Assembly (NCBI GenBank): GCA_038330145.1
Contig: JBBQNR010000073.1
Coordinates: forward strand, 1-13,976
Length of the DNA stretch: 13,976 nucleotides
Direction: 5' to 3'
From: JBBQNR01 sp038330145
GTDB lineage: Bacteria > Actinomycetota > Thermoleophilia > Solirubrobacterales > JBBDJG01
Positions 6,064 to 13,371 of this stretch are shown piece by piece. Position numbers and translations under genes: made by a program. The first letter of the stretch is position 1; each line of letters starts with the position of its first letter. Under the pieces are notes generated by a model. The model was not told the DNA's origin. It made no database searches and was given only the letters and a program-made list of their open reading frames with translations.

Positions 6064-6855
6064 ATGTCTATCTTTGAAAGCGTGAAGCGGCCACTGTTGA
6101 TCGGGATCCTGATCTACCTGCTGACGGTCTCCCCCTCCTTCGCGATTCCGGACGGGACGCCACCTCAGACGGTGCCCCCGACGGACATCGCAACCGGCGC
6201 CGCGACACCGGCGGAGACGTCGGCGGAGGTTCTCGGCTATTTCAACTACGGCAACACGATGCCCCTCGGCATCGCCAAGACCTGCTGGTTCGACTACGGG
6301 CCCACCGCTTCTTACGGCAGCCGCCAAAGCGCGATCTGTTCGGGGACGACGAAGGCGACCCTGTCACCGCTGACTCCCGGCACGACGTACTACTACCGTG
6401 CGGCGGCGAGCAACGAGGCGGGCACCAGCTACGGCCCCGGCAAGACGTTCACCACGCTGGGAACAGCGCCGGCGCCGGGAGAGCCGCAGCCCGGGACGGC
6501 GCCCAGCGCGAGCCTGGAGTCGGTCCCGGGACAATCGCTTGCATCCGTGCTCCGCAGAGGTCTGCGGCTGCGCGTGAAGATCACCGGATCCTGCCCGTGC
6601 GCGGTGCGCGCCAAGCTGCTGCTCTCGAGCGGCGTCGCCCGGCGCCTCGGCATCAAGAGCTCCATCTCGATTGCTCAGACTTGGCGCGAGTCCCTCTCCT
6701 CGGGCATCGTCAACGTGATTCTGAAGCCGAAGTCCGCGCTGCGGCGCAAGCTTCGACGCGCGCGAGGTGCGCTGCGGATTACTGCACGGTTGACGGTCAT
6801 CGACGCCGCCGGCGAGCGGGCCGTGAGAAGCCGCTCGCTACGCCTGAAGCGTTAG
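6064..6855 (+). CDS. Secreted fibronectin-III-like protein of unknown function
   Basis: This encodes 263 residues from ATG 6064; GTG 6028 would only add residues ahead of the signal peptide. A signal peptide covers residues 1-27 (VKRPLLIGILIYLLTV ... SFA). Residues ~40-132 form a fibronectin-type fold with the typical ATPAETSAEVLGYFN opening, LTPGTTYYYRAAASNEAG near the end and a TFTTL close. A Pro/Gly linker leads to a basic C-terminal module (~150-263) with the CPCAV pair and RVKITGSC strand, a style common in Solirubrobacterales exported proteins. There is no catalytic motif. It is probably a surface or matrix protein. The next gene begins 78 bases later on the same strand and is also exported. 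Confidence 0.7.
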   Translation: MSIFESVKRPLLIGILIYLLTVSPSFAIPDGTPPQTVPPTDIATGAATPAETSAEVLGYFNYGNTMPLGIAKTCWFDYGPTASYGSRQSAICSGTTKATLSPLTPGTTYYYRAAASNEAGTSYGPGKTFTTLGTAPAPGEPQPGTAPSASLESVPGQSLASVLRRGLRLRVKITGSCPCAVRAKLLLSSGVARRLGIKSSISIAQTWRESLSSGIVNVILKPKSALRRKLRRARGALRITARLTVIDAAGERAVRSRSLRLKR

Positions 6856-6887
6856 CGCGGGTGAAGAGTCTCGGCTGCGGGTCGTCG

Positions 6888-6903
6888 GATCGCGCTTGCG
6901 ATC
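6888..6903. repeat. Short hairpin between the two secreted-protein genes
   Basis: GATCGC-GCTT-GCGATC is a perfect 6-bp stem with a 4-base loop, 33 bases after the previous stop and 31 before ATG 6934. There is no T-tract, so a classical intrinsic terminator is not supported. Confidence 0.3.
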
Positions 6904-6933
6904 GATGGCGATTCGCGTATAGGTTTGCCGTGG

Positions 6934-8610
6934 ATGGAAACGAAAACCCGGCGCATCGCCGTCGTCGCAGTTTTGCTCTTGGTCGTGCTCACGGCGCTGC
7001 CCGCGACCGCGAGCGCCGTCCTCTCCGGCACCAACGGGCGGATCGTGTTCGCCAGCGGACGCGCAAGCCCAGATGGCGACGACAGCCAGGCGAAGCTCTA
7101 TCTGCGCACCGTGACGAGCAGCTCCGGAGCCGGAACGGTCAGCCCCACCATCACGCCGGCCGCTGGCCAGCATCGCCACCCCACGTGGTCGCCCGACCGT
7201 ACTCAGGTGGCATATGCGCTGGGCGGCGCGAGCTGCAACCCGAACTGCGACATATTCATCGACAATCTCGTGACGGGCCAGCAGCGGGTCGTAGCCAGCC
7301 TGCTCAACGTCGTCGAGGACCGGCCCGCCTGGTCACCCGACGGCACCCGACTCGCCTACGAGAGCGAGGTCACCGACGGCAGCGGCCAGACCGACATTCT
7401 GGTCATTGATCTGAACGATCCCACCGTGCCGGCTTTGAACCTGACCAACACGTCGGCCGCGGGCGCCTTCGAAGGCAAGCCGGCCTGGACGCCGGACTCG
7501 CAGACGATCTACTACGTGACGGGGAACCCGGCGGGCTCGAACACCGACATCGTCAGAAAACCCGCGACGGGCGGCACCCAGACGCCCGTCCTGAACGATC
7601 TCGGGTCGAACGAGTTCCAGCCCTCGATCTCTCCGGACGGACAGAACTTCTGCTTCACGCTGGGAACGGGGATGGGCTTCAACGCGACCGCGGAGATCTT
7701 CGTGGCTCCGGTGGCCAACCCCGCTTCGGCGACCAACTTCTCGGACAACCCGGGTGGAGGCGACTACAACTGCACCTGGTCACCAGACGGCACGAAGGTC
7801 GCCTATGTAACCGGCATCTTCAACGCGGGAGCACTGGTGATGGAGAACTTCCCCGACGACGACGTCAGCTTTCGCATGCTCGAGGACGACATGGGCAACT
7901 TCGACGGCAACCCCGACTGGGCGCCCGACGGCAGGCCTGCCTGCACCGACTCGACCATCACCGTCAACCGCAACTCGTCCGCCTCGATCCCGCTCAACTG
8001 TGCCGACAGCGGGCCGCCGTACGAGCGGACGCCGCTGATCGTGGACATCCCGGCCGGCACCGAGCCGGCCAACGGCACGCTGGGCCAGATCCAGCAAGGC
8101 CCACCTGCCACGGTGACCTACACCCCCAAGTCCAACTTCACCGGGGCTGACTCGTTCCAGATCAGGTCCAGGGACGGCATCGCCTTCGGCAGCCAGCGCG
8201 GCACCGTGACGATCAACGTGATCGTCCCCGCCCCGGGCCAGGTCGCCGGAGCAAACGAAGCGCCCGTGGTTTCGAAGCTGAAGATCGCGAGGCGCATCCG
8301 CAAGGGGCGGCCGCTGCCGAGGCTGACCAGCAAGGGCGGCTCGATCTCGTTCACGCTTTCTGAGGACGCGACCGCGACGCTGTCGTTCGCGCCGGCTGGC
8401 GCCGGCAAGTCCGCGCGCAAGCGCGGGTCGTTCAAAGTCAAGGCCAGGAAGGGGACCAACCGGGTCATCTTCCGCGGCCGTATTTCGAAAAAACGCTCTC
8501 TGTCACCGCGTCGCTACCGGCTGACGCTGGTCGCCCGCGACAGCGCCGACGCCACCTCCGTTCCGACGCGCGCAAACTTCCGCCTGCTGAAGCCGAAGAA
8601 GAAGCGCTAG
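6934..8610 (+). CDS. Secreted TolB-like beta-propeller protein with Ig-like domains
   Basis: This encodes 558 residues from ATG 6934; in-frame TTG 6925 is less likely. A signal peptide ends near ATASA (residue ~28). Six PD40/TolB-type blade motifs can be read: HPTWSPDRT, RPAWSPDGT, KPAWTPDSQ, QPSISPDGQ, NCTWSPDGT and NPDWAPDGR, spread over residues ~83-335. They are followed by a cadherin/Big-type module (~340-430, with VTYTPKSNFTGADSFQIRS) and a strongly basic Ig-like C-terminal module ending KPKKKR. Propellers of this kind usually bind protein partners. No protease or other enzyme domain is attached, so this is a binding or structural surface protein. It is in tandem with another exported protein and converges with the R2-like gene, 19 bases apart. 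Confidence 0.8.
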   Translation: METKTRRIAVVAVLLLVVLTALPATASAVLSGTNGRIVFASGRASPDGDDSQAKLYLRTVTSSSGAGTVSPTITPAAGQHRHPTWSPDRTQVAYALGGASCNPNCDIFIDNLVTGQQRVVASLLNVVEDRPAWSPDGTRLAYESEVTDGSGQTDILVIDLNDPTVPALNLTNTSAAGAFEGKPAWTPDSQTIYYVTGNPAGSNTDIVRKPATGGTQTPVLNDLGSNEFQPSISPDGQNFCFTLGTGMGFNATAEIFVAPVANPASATNFSDNPGGGDYNCTWSPDGTKVAYVTGIFNAGALVMENFPDDDVSFRMLEDDMGNFDGNPDWAPDGRPACTDSTITVNRNSSASIPLNCADSGPPYERTPLIVDIPAGTEPANGTLGQIQQGPPATVTYTPKSNFTGADSFQIRSRDGIAFGSQRGTVTINVIVPAPGQVAGANEAPVVSKLKIARRIRKGRPLPRLTSKGGSISFTLSEDATATLSFAPAGAGKSARKRGSFKVKARKGTNRVIFRGRISKKRSLSPRRYRLTLVARDSADATSVPTRANFRLLKPKKKR

Positions 8611-8629
8611 GCGATTTCTCCCAGTCCGG

Positions 8630-9457
8630 CTAGGTCTCGAGCGAAACGCCGATGATCTTCAGCCGCCGGGTGAGCGCGCCGAGGCCGAACTGGGCAAGCT
8701 CGCCATCCTCGACGCCGAGCACGTCCCAGGCGCCCTCGCTCGGCGGCGAGACCGACTCTGCGACGGCCGGCAGCAGGTCGACCAGGCGCCTGCGCACGAC
8801 CTCGGCCATCGCGGGCTCTTCGCTCACGGCTCGCTGAAGGAACTCGGTGCCGTATGCCAGGTGCCGCTGCTCGTCGGCGGCGATGCGGCTATAACCGTCG
8901 ACGAAACCGTTGAGAACACCGCGCTCGCGAAGGAAGTCGAGCAGGAAGTGAGAGGCCGTCAGCCCCAGCGTTCCCTCGATCACCATGTGGTAGATGGTGA
9001 CGAAGTCGACCTTCGCCTCGCGATTGTCCGGCTCGCGCCGCAGTCTGTCGTGGGCGCTCACGAGCGCCTCGTCGAAGACCTTGCGGAAGGGGTCGCCCAG
9101 CAGCCGGCGAGCGCGCTCGACGTGGGCGGCGATCGCGGCACGGTCGGCGATCACCTCGTTCTGGAAGCGCGCGTAGAACTGCATGTGCCTGACCTCGTCG
9201 ACGAGCTGGGTCGAAAGGAAGCTTCCCTCCTCCTCGTCGTCCTGGGCGAGTACGAGGCCGCAGAACTGGGTCGAGATGCGCTCCTCCGCCACCATCAGCG
9301 AGCTCAGGACCCAGTACAGGAGATCGCGCTCGCTCTCGTCGAGAGCCGCCCAGTCGGCCCGGTCGGCGCTGAGATCTATGTCCTGCGCAGCCCAGTGGGC
9401 GTGCTCCCAGTCGTCGTACAACTGCTGCGGGCTTCGCAGCGTCAGTCCGGCCTCCAT
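8630..9457 (-). CDS. R2-like ligand-binding oxidase / ferritin-fold diiron protein
   Basis: This encodes 275 residues from ATG 9457, whose TGATG overlap with the upstream VOC stop decides the start (GTG 9466 is in frame upstream). It is related to the RNR R2 / R2lox group. Carboxylate and histidine ligands are all present with correct spacing: Glu58, Glu88-xx-His91 (DEVRH), Glu161 (VIEG) and Glu196-xx-His199 (DEQRH). Tyr156, five residues before Glu161, matches the tyrosine that forms the ether cross-link in R2lox. The cross-link partner, Val in characterised members, aligns with Ile61. No R1-type subunit is nearby, so it is more likely an oxidase than a ribonucleotide reductase subunit. The physiological substrate of this family is unknown. 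It is carried in an ArsR-type locus behind a truncated VOC gene. Confidence 0.8.
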   Translation of the reverse strand: MEAGLTLRSPQQLYDDWEHAHWAAQDIDLSADRADWAALDESERDLLYWVLSSLMVAEERISTQFCGLVLAQDDEEEGSFLSTQLVDEVRHMQFYARFQNEVIADRAAIAAHVERARRLLGDPFRKVFDEALVSAHDRLRREPDNREAKVDFVTIYHMVIEGTLGLTASHFLLDFLRERGVLNGFVDGYSRIAADEQRHLAYGTEFLQRAVSEEPAMAEVVRRRLVDLLPAVAESVSPPSEGAWDVLGVEDGELAQFGLGALTRRLKIIGVSLET

Positions 9458-9696
9458 CAGCAGCACCTGGCCCCTTGGTCGCCGGCCCCTGCAAGCGCGA
9501 GCCGGCCGCCGTCGCCGAAGTTTCCGTTCCGGTCTCCCTCGTTGAGGGTGAAGTTGAGCGCCGGCTCGGTGACCTCGAACTTCGCGTAGCCGGGCTTCAC
9601 CTTGGAGGGCCCCGTTCCGAACAGCGCCTCGTAGAACGGGACCGAGCGCTCCACGTTCGAAACGGTCAGGGCCAGATGCGGTCTCAGGACAGCCAT
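9457..9696 (-). pseudogene. VOC/glyoxalase-fold protein (ArsI/CadI-like), N-terminal half only
   Basis: ATG 9696 follows a strong GAAGGAG. Residues 1-58 match the first beta-alpha-beta-beta-beta unit of VOC proteins of the ArsI/CadI kind: HLALTVSNVERSVPFYEALFG, PGYAKFEVTEPALNFTLNEG; His7 is a likely metal ligand. After NGNFGDGG it diverges into ~15 unrelated residues and stops as TGATG at the R2-like start. Family members are ~115-160 residues, and the second half, including the other metal ligands and HLGIQV-type strand, is found in no frame. It looks like a deletion rather than a frameshift. It may still be translated and couple translation to the oxidase gene. Confidence 0.7.
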
Positions 9697-9806
9697 TGGC
9701 GTATCTCCTTCAAGCTTTCGGGGACGACGTAGTAGTAGGCCCACAGGCCGCGGCGCTCCGAGTCGACGAGGCCGGCGTCGCGCAGCACCTTGAGATGGTG
9801 GGACAT
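9684..9806 (-). pseudogene. ArsR-family repressor, 3' fragment (40 aa)
   Basis: The frame MSHHLKVLRDAGLVDSERRG then LWAYYYVVPESLKEIRQWLS is the recognition helix, beta-wing and last helix of an ArsR/SmtB regulator. The N-terminal ~50 residues are missing: TAG lies in frame three codons upstream. The -10 element of the promoter overlaps the ATG, so this ATG would not be within the mRNA made from that promoter. It overlaps the VOC start by 13 bases, the usual arsR-arsI arrangement. Confidence 0.75.
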
Positions 9807-9830
9807 ATCGATCTAAGCGATATCTGTCAA
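9802..9830 (-). promoter_or_regulatory. ArsR-type promoter with overlapping operator
   Basis: On the minus strand TTGACA (9830-9825), 17 bases, TATGTC (9807-9802) form a strong promoter. Between and over them lies the inverted repeat ATATCG (9805-9810) - 7 bases - CGATAT (9818-9823), typical in form of ArsR/SmtB operators. The first T of the stop TGA of the PEP mutase-like gene falls inside TTGACA. Confidence 0.6.
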
Positions 9831-10621
9831 GCGAGCCAGTCGCTGATCTCGCGCGGTCCGCGCAGCGCGGAGAAGTCGCCGGCCCCGAGCATCTGCCTTG
9901 CTGCGTCCACCATCGCGCCGGCCGCAACCCACGTCAGCCCCCCTCCCACGCTGATCCGCCGGCCTCCGGCCGCTGCGATCTCCTCCAGGGTCAGCCGAGG
10001 ATGCGCGAGCACGTTGAGCGGCTTCGACGTGGCATCGCCGACCGCGCGAATCTCCTCCACGCCGCGCAGTCCCGGCGCATACAACACGTCGGCGCCGGCA
10101 CGCTCGTACGCCTGGAGGCGAGCGATGGTGTCATTCAGGTCGGGGTTGCCCCTGATGTGGTTCTCGGCTCGCGCCGTGAACGTAAAGGGAAAGCCCAGAT
10201 CTCGCGCAGCCTGGGCCGCCGCGGCCACCCGCTCAGTCGCATGTTCGATGCCGTAGATCGAGCCCTGGGGGTCGTAATCCTCGATCGACCCGCCGACGGC
10301 TCCCGCCTCCGCCGCGCGCGTGATCGCAAGCGCGGCGTCCGCGGGATCGGGTCCGTAGCCATCCTCGAGATCGACAGAAACGGGAAGCTGCGTGGCTTCA
10401 GCCAGCGCACCAGTGTGCTCGATCACCTCGTCGAGCGTGACGCTACCGTCCAGGCGTCCAAGGGTGAACGCGAAGCCGGCGCTGGTGGTCGCGAGCGCCT
10501 TGAAGCCAAGCCCGGCCAGAACCTTCGCCGAGCCGGCGTCCCACGGGTTCGGGATCACGAACGGCTCGCCCTCGTGCAGCACGCGAAAGTCCGCGCCCTT
10601 CTGCTGTTGCGTTCGCCCCAC
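9827..10621 (-). CDS. Isocitrate lyase/PEP mutase family enzyme
   Basis: This encodes 264 residues from GTG 10621. It matches the PEP mutase/isocitrate lyase superfamily: PFVIPNPWDAGSAKVLAGLG, TTSAGFAFTLG, the Mg-binding VDLEDGYG and SIEDYD motifs, FTARAENH, and ADVLYAPGL. The KKCGH motif of true isocitrate lyase is absent, so C-C or P-C bond chemistry on an oxaloacetate- or pyruvate-like substrate is likely (oxaloacetase, methylisocitrate lyase-like or phosphonopyruvate-type), without a better call. Cytoplasmic. The length is full. Its stop codon overlaps the ArsR-type promoter below it, hinting that the downstream locus was joined very close to, or at, this gene's end. It follows the LtrA gene by 65 bases on the same strand. 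Confidence 0.9.
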   Translation of the reverse strand: MGRTQQQKGADFRVLHEGEPFVIPNPWDAGSAKVLAGLGFKALATTSAGFAFTLGRLDGSVTLDEVIEHTGALAEATQLPVSVDLEDGYGPDPADAALAITRAAEAGAVGGSIEDYDPQGSIYGIEHATERVAAAAQAARDLGFPFTFTARAENHIRGNPDLNDTIARLQAYERAGADVLYAPGLRGVEEIRAVGDATSKPLNVLAHPRLTLEEIAAAGGRRISVGGGLTWVAAGAMVDAARQMLGAGDFSALRGPREISDWLA

Positions 10622-10643
10622 CGCGACAGTCTCTCAATACGTC

Positions 10644-10668
10644 GTCCGCGCGGACGGCTCGGCCGAGC
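10644..10668. repeat. Two adjacent perfect 12-bp palindromes
   Basis: GTCCGCGCGGAC (10644-10655) and GCTCGGCCGAGC (10657-10668) sit one base apart in the 65-base gap between the LtrA and PEP mutase-like genes. Each is self-complementary. They have no loop or T-tract, so they are not textbook terminators; an operator or processing site is possible. Confidence 0.4.
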
Positions 10669-10686
10669 TGGCCTGCCGGTACGCGG

Positions 10687-11877
10687 CTATCCGGCGGCTC
10701 GGATGCGGTCACGAGCCTCGCCCAGGCGGATCGCCTCGTAGGTGATCAGGGCCATCAGCAGCGCCGCAACGGCAAGCAGCGCCAGCAGCGCATCGACGGC
10801 GGTCGCAAGCGGGATCAGGGCCAGCGACAGCAGCGCGACCGCGAGGCGCTGGCGGTTCAACGTGCCGACGCTACGCAGCCGTATCGCGATGTGGCCGAAG
10901 AAGTAGACCGCGACACCGCCGCAGAGCGCAGTCGCCGGAACGGTTTCAAGGGGCTCGTCCACTCCCGCCAGCGTCTTCTTGATGCCGAGCGCAACCAGCA
11001 CGATGCCCGCGATCAAGAGCCCGTGAAGCACCCCCCAGGCGTCGCGCGCGAGGCGGTTGCGCTCGATGCCCTCGGCCTCTCTCAGCTTTCGCGCCGCGAC
11101 CAGCGAGACGACGTCGAAGTAGGCCCACCAGAGCGAGCTGGCGATTGCCATTCCCGCCAGGGCCCCGACCACGGCACCGGCGGTGAGGACCTGGCCCGCG
11201 AGACCGGAGCCGACGGCGACGATTGACTCCCCGAGCGCGATGATGACGATCAGTCCGAAGCGCTCGGCGAAATGAGACGGCGACACTTGGAAGCCGGCGA
11301 CATCGCGGATGTAGGGCGTTCCGTAGTCGAGCAGCAGCGCGACGATCCACACTCCCGCCTGCGCTGCGCCGTCCAGAAAGCCGGCCCCGATCAGCAGCGC
11401 CGGTGCGGCCAGCAGTCCCGGCGCCAGGTTCACGATCGCGCCGCGAGCATCGACGTCCTCCGCGCCATAGGTGTAGACGACGATGTGCAGGACCCTGACG
11501 GCGAAGTAGGCGCAGCCGAAGAGCACTGCGTCGTCGCCGAATGAGCCCGGCACTGCCAGCGCCGCGATCAGCATCGCCGCCATCGCCGAGAAGAGGCCGA
11601 ACCGCGCAACCCCGTCGTCGGAGGCCAGCGTGTTGGTCAACCAGGCGAAGCCGCCCCACGCCCACCAGACCGCGGCGAGCACGAGCAAGCCCTGCCCGAT
11701 CCCCTCCCAGGTCGGCTTTGCGGACATCAGGCCGGTCACCTGGGTGAACGCGAAGACGAAGACGAGGTCGAAGAACAGCTCGAGCGGGGTGACCTGCTGT
11801 TCGGCCTCCTGAGCGCCCGGCTCGGAGGTCGGCGGCCCGCTAGGCGGTGGCGGCGGAAGAGTCGCTGAGCCAGGCAT
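10687..11877 (-). CDS. LtrA family (low temperature requirement A) membrane protein
   Basis: This encodes 396 residues with ~10-12 hydrophobic segments. The family signature is near the N-terminus: TPLELFFDLVFVFAFTQVTGLM, with the HFAERFGLIVIIALGESIV motif (~residues 213-232) later on. LtrA proteins are integral membrane proteins named from a Listeria cold-growth locus; the transported or sensed molecule is unknown. ATG 11877 overlaps the end of the homocysteine methyltransferase gene by 38 bases. GTG 11793 (VTPLELFF) is another start and would leave the family signature intact, since the first 28 residues are Pro-rich and atypical. Probably the third gene of an operon with the membrane protein and the methyltransferase. 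Confidence 0.88.
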   Translation of the reverse strand: MPGSATLPPPPPSGPPTSEPGAQEAEQQVTPLELFFDLVFVFAFTQVTGLMSAKPTWEGIGQGLLVLAAVWWAWGGFAWLTNTLASDDGVARFGLFSAMAAMLIAALAVPGSFGDDAVLFGCAYFAVRVLHIVVYTYGAEDVDARGAIVNLAPGLLAAPALLIGAGFLDGAAQAGVWIVALLLDYGTPYIRDVAGFQVSPSHFAERFGLIVIIALGESIVAVGSGLAGQVLTAGAVVGALAGMAIASSLWWAYFDVVSLVAARKLREAEGIERNRLARDAWGVLHGLLIAGIVLVALGIKKTLAGVDEPLETVPATALCGGVAVYFFGHIAIRLRSVGTLNRQRLAVALLSLALIPLATAVDALLALLAVAALLMALITYEAIRLGEARDRIRAAG

Positions 11878-12799
11878 CGCAGATCTCGGTCACGTGGCGG
11901 TGATCGGTGCCACAGCAGCCACCGAGGACGTTCAGGTTCGGAAGGCTCGATCGTAGACCGGCATAACGCACGCCGAGGTCCGCTGGGTCGCCCTCGTCGA
12001 GTTCCGTCGCCTCGTCGAGCTCGGCGTGGCTGCGCGTTGATGAGTTCGCCCGCAGGCCACGGATCCGATCCTGCCACCCGCGCCCCTCCCCCAGCGCTGC
12101 GTCGAAATGCGTCGGGTGCGCGCAGTTGATCATGTAATAGGCGGGCGTGCCGCTGGTCTCCTCGTCGACCTGCTCGACCGCATCACGGATCGGCTGGCCG
12201 CTTGGCAGTCGCCCGTCCGTCTCGACGGTGAACGAGATCGCGACGGGTAGTCCGGCCCGCTCGGCCGCGCGCGCTATTCCGAGCGCCTCGTCCAGATAGG
12301 TCATCGTGATCGCCGTCACCATGTCGGCCGCCGTGTCGGCGAAGGTCCCGATCTGCTCCGAGTGGTAGCGCTCGGCGTCGGCCGCCGACATCTTGGTGGC
12401 CGGCCTGTAACCGTCGTCCTGCGGGCCGACACAGCCGCTGATCACGATCGGCTCCTGGCCAGAGGTGTTGGAATCGCGCAGCTCCGCCATCACCTCGATC
12501 GCCTTGCGGTTGAGAGCGTCGAGCTCCTCGCTCGAGTAGCCGAGCTCACCTGCCCAGCGCGGACTTGCCCGCCAGGTCGGGCTCTCGAGCACGAAGCCGG
12601 TGCCGTGCCGGCGCGCGAGCGCGAGGTACGGCTCGTAGTAGTGGCGCAGCGTCGCGGTTCCCCGCTCGTCCTTGAGCAGGTCGAAGGCTGCGAAGGCCGG
12701 CAAATCCAGGCCCTCGCGGAAGATCAGGACAGTTTCGAGGCCGCCATCGGTGAGGAACAGGCCACCGTCCAGCTGGGGCAGGTGTTTCCGATAGCTCAT
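11840..12799 (-). CDS. Homocysteine S-methyltransferase family protein
   Basis: This encodes 319 residues, a full-length single TIM-barrel enzyme. It has the opening LFLTDGGLETVLIF and the zinc-thiolate cysteines Cys226 (MINCAHPTH) and Cys295-Cys296 (LGGCCGTDHRH). These define MmuM/BHMT-type enzymes that transfer a methyl group, commonly from S-methylmethionine or betaine, to homocysteine and make methionine. The donor cannot be told from sequence alone. Cytoplasmic. The start is ATG 12799, 20 bases after the membrane-protein stop, without a clear SD. The LtrA gene overlaps its 3' end. Confidence 0.9.
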   Translation of the reverse strand: MSYRKHLPQLDGGLFLTDGGLETVLIFREGLDLPAFAAFDLLKDERGTATLRHYYEPYLALARRHGTGFVLESPTWRASPRWAGELGYSSEELDALNRKAIEVMAELRDSNTSGQEPIVISGCVGPQDDGYRPATKMSAADAERYHSEQIGTFADTAADMVTAITMTYLDEALGIARAAERAGLPVAISFTVETDGRLPSGQPIRDAVEQVDEETSGTPAYYMINCAHPTHFDAALGEGRGWQDRIRGLRANSSTRSHAELDEATELDEGDPADLGVRYAGLRSSLPNLNVLGGCCGTDHRHVTEICDAWLSDSSAATA

Positions 12800-12819
12800 C
12801 TACGCCGAGCGCGCCGAGG

Positions 12820-13326
12820 TCAACCGAACAGCAACAGGACAAAGGCCGCCGCCACACCGACACCTCCGAGCGCCACGGCGATCGTGGCTCGCCCGCTTCG
12901 CCCGGCTGGCCCCGATACCGGCAGTGAGAGGCCAAGCGCGATCGCGCCGGCTCCGAGTGGGAATGGGAGCCCGGTCCAGAAGACGACGATCCCGAGCAGC
13001 GCCAGTAGCCCCATGATCAACGCAGTCCGGGAGGCGCGTTCGGGCGGGGCACTCCGCTCACGTGGCAGCAAGCGCAGGAAGATCAAAACCATCAGCGCCA
13101 GCGACACCGCGGTCATGACGAACAGCCCGATCACGTCACCGGTACTCGTGTCGCCGCCCAGCCAGCCGACCGGCATTCCGATCAGCAGCAGCAGCGAGCA
13201 TACGATGGCGATCGTCCGGTCGCGCTCCCCAACCGGGCCGGCGGAGGGCCGCCGCCGAGAGGTCAGGTCGCGTTGGGTCGGGCCGCGTCGGGTCGGGTCG
13301 CGTCGGGTCGGGTCGCCGGCTTCCAC
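12820..13326 (-). CDS. Small integral membrane protein with N-terminal repeat tail
   Basis: This encodes 168 residues from GTG 13326; GTG 13362 is an alternative adding 12 residues. TATAAG ends six bases before 13326, fitting a leaderless transcript. The N-terminal ~40 residues are hydrophilic and include pentapeptide units (DPTRR, DPTRR, GPTQR) made by a 15-bp tandem repeat. Four or five membrane segments follow: AIVCSLLLLIGMPVGWLGG, GLFVMTAVSLALMVLIFL, LIMGLLALLGIVVFW, GAGAIALGLSL and IAVALGGVGVAAAFVLLL. No family is recognised. It appears first in an operon with the methyltransferase and LtrA genes, and the structured repeat lies in its upstream region. Confidence 0.7.
   Translation of the reverse strand: MEAGDPTRRDPTRRGPTQRDLTSRRRPSAGPVGERDRTIAIVCSLLLLIGMPVGWLGGDTSTGDVIGLFVMTAVSLALMVLIFLRLLPRERSAPPERASRTALIMGLLALLGIVVFWTGLPFPLGAGAIALGLSLPVSGPAGRSGRATIAVALGGVGVAAAFVLLLFG
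13266..13317. repeat. 15-bp tandem repeat (about 3.5 units) in coding sequence
   Basis: Three units of GGTCGCGTCGGGTCG (13266-13280 and 13281-13295 with one substitution each, 13296-13310 exact) plus 7 bases of a fourth. On the minus strand they encode Arg/Asp-Pro-Thr pentapeptides in the N-terminal tail of the membrane protein. A 15-base unit keeps frame, so copy number can change without breaking the gene. Confidence 0.8.
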
Positions 13327-13371
13327 ATGGGTCTTATACCTAAGAGCCTCTAACAAAATCACCCGTTATGC

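Noticed and set aside
8630..9457. Class I ribonucleotide reductase beta subunit (nrdB)
   Set aside because: Ligands fit both families, but no alpha-subunit gene is near and the Tyr five residues before the third ligand Glu favours the R2-like oxidase group; left as the second choice.
13266..13317. CRISPR array
   Set aside because: Units are directly adjacent with no spacers and lie in a coding frame.
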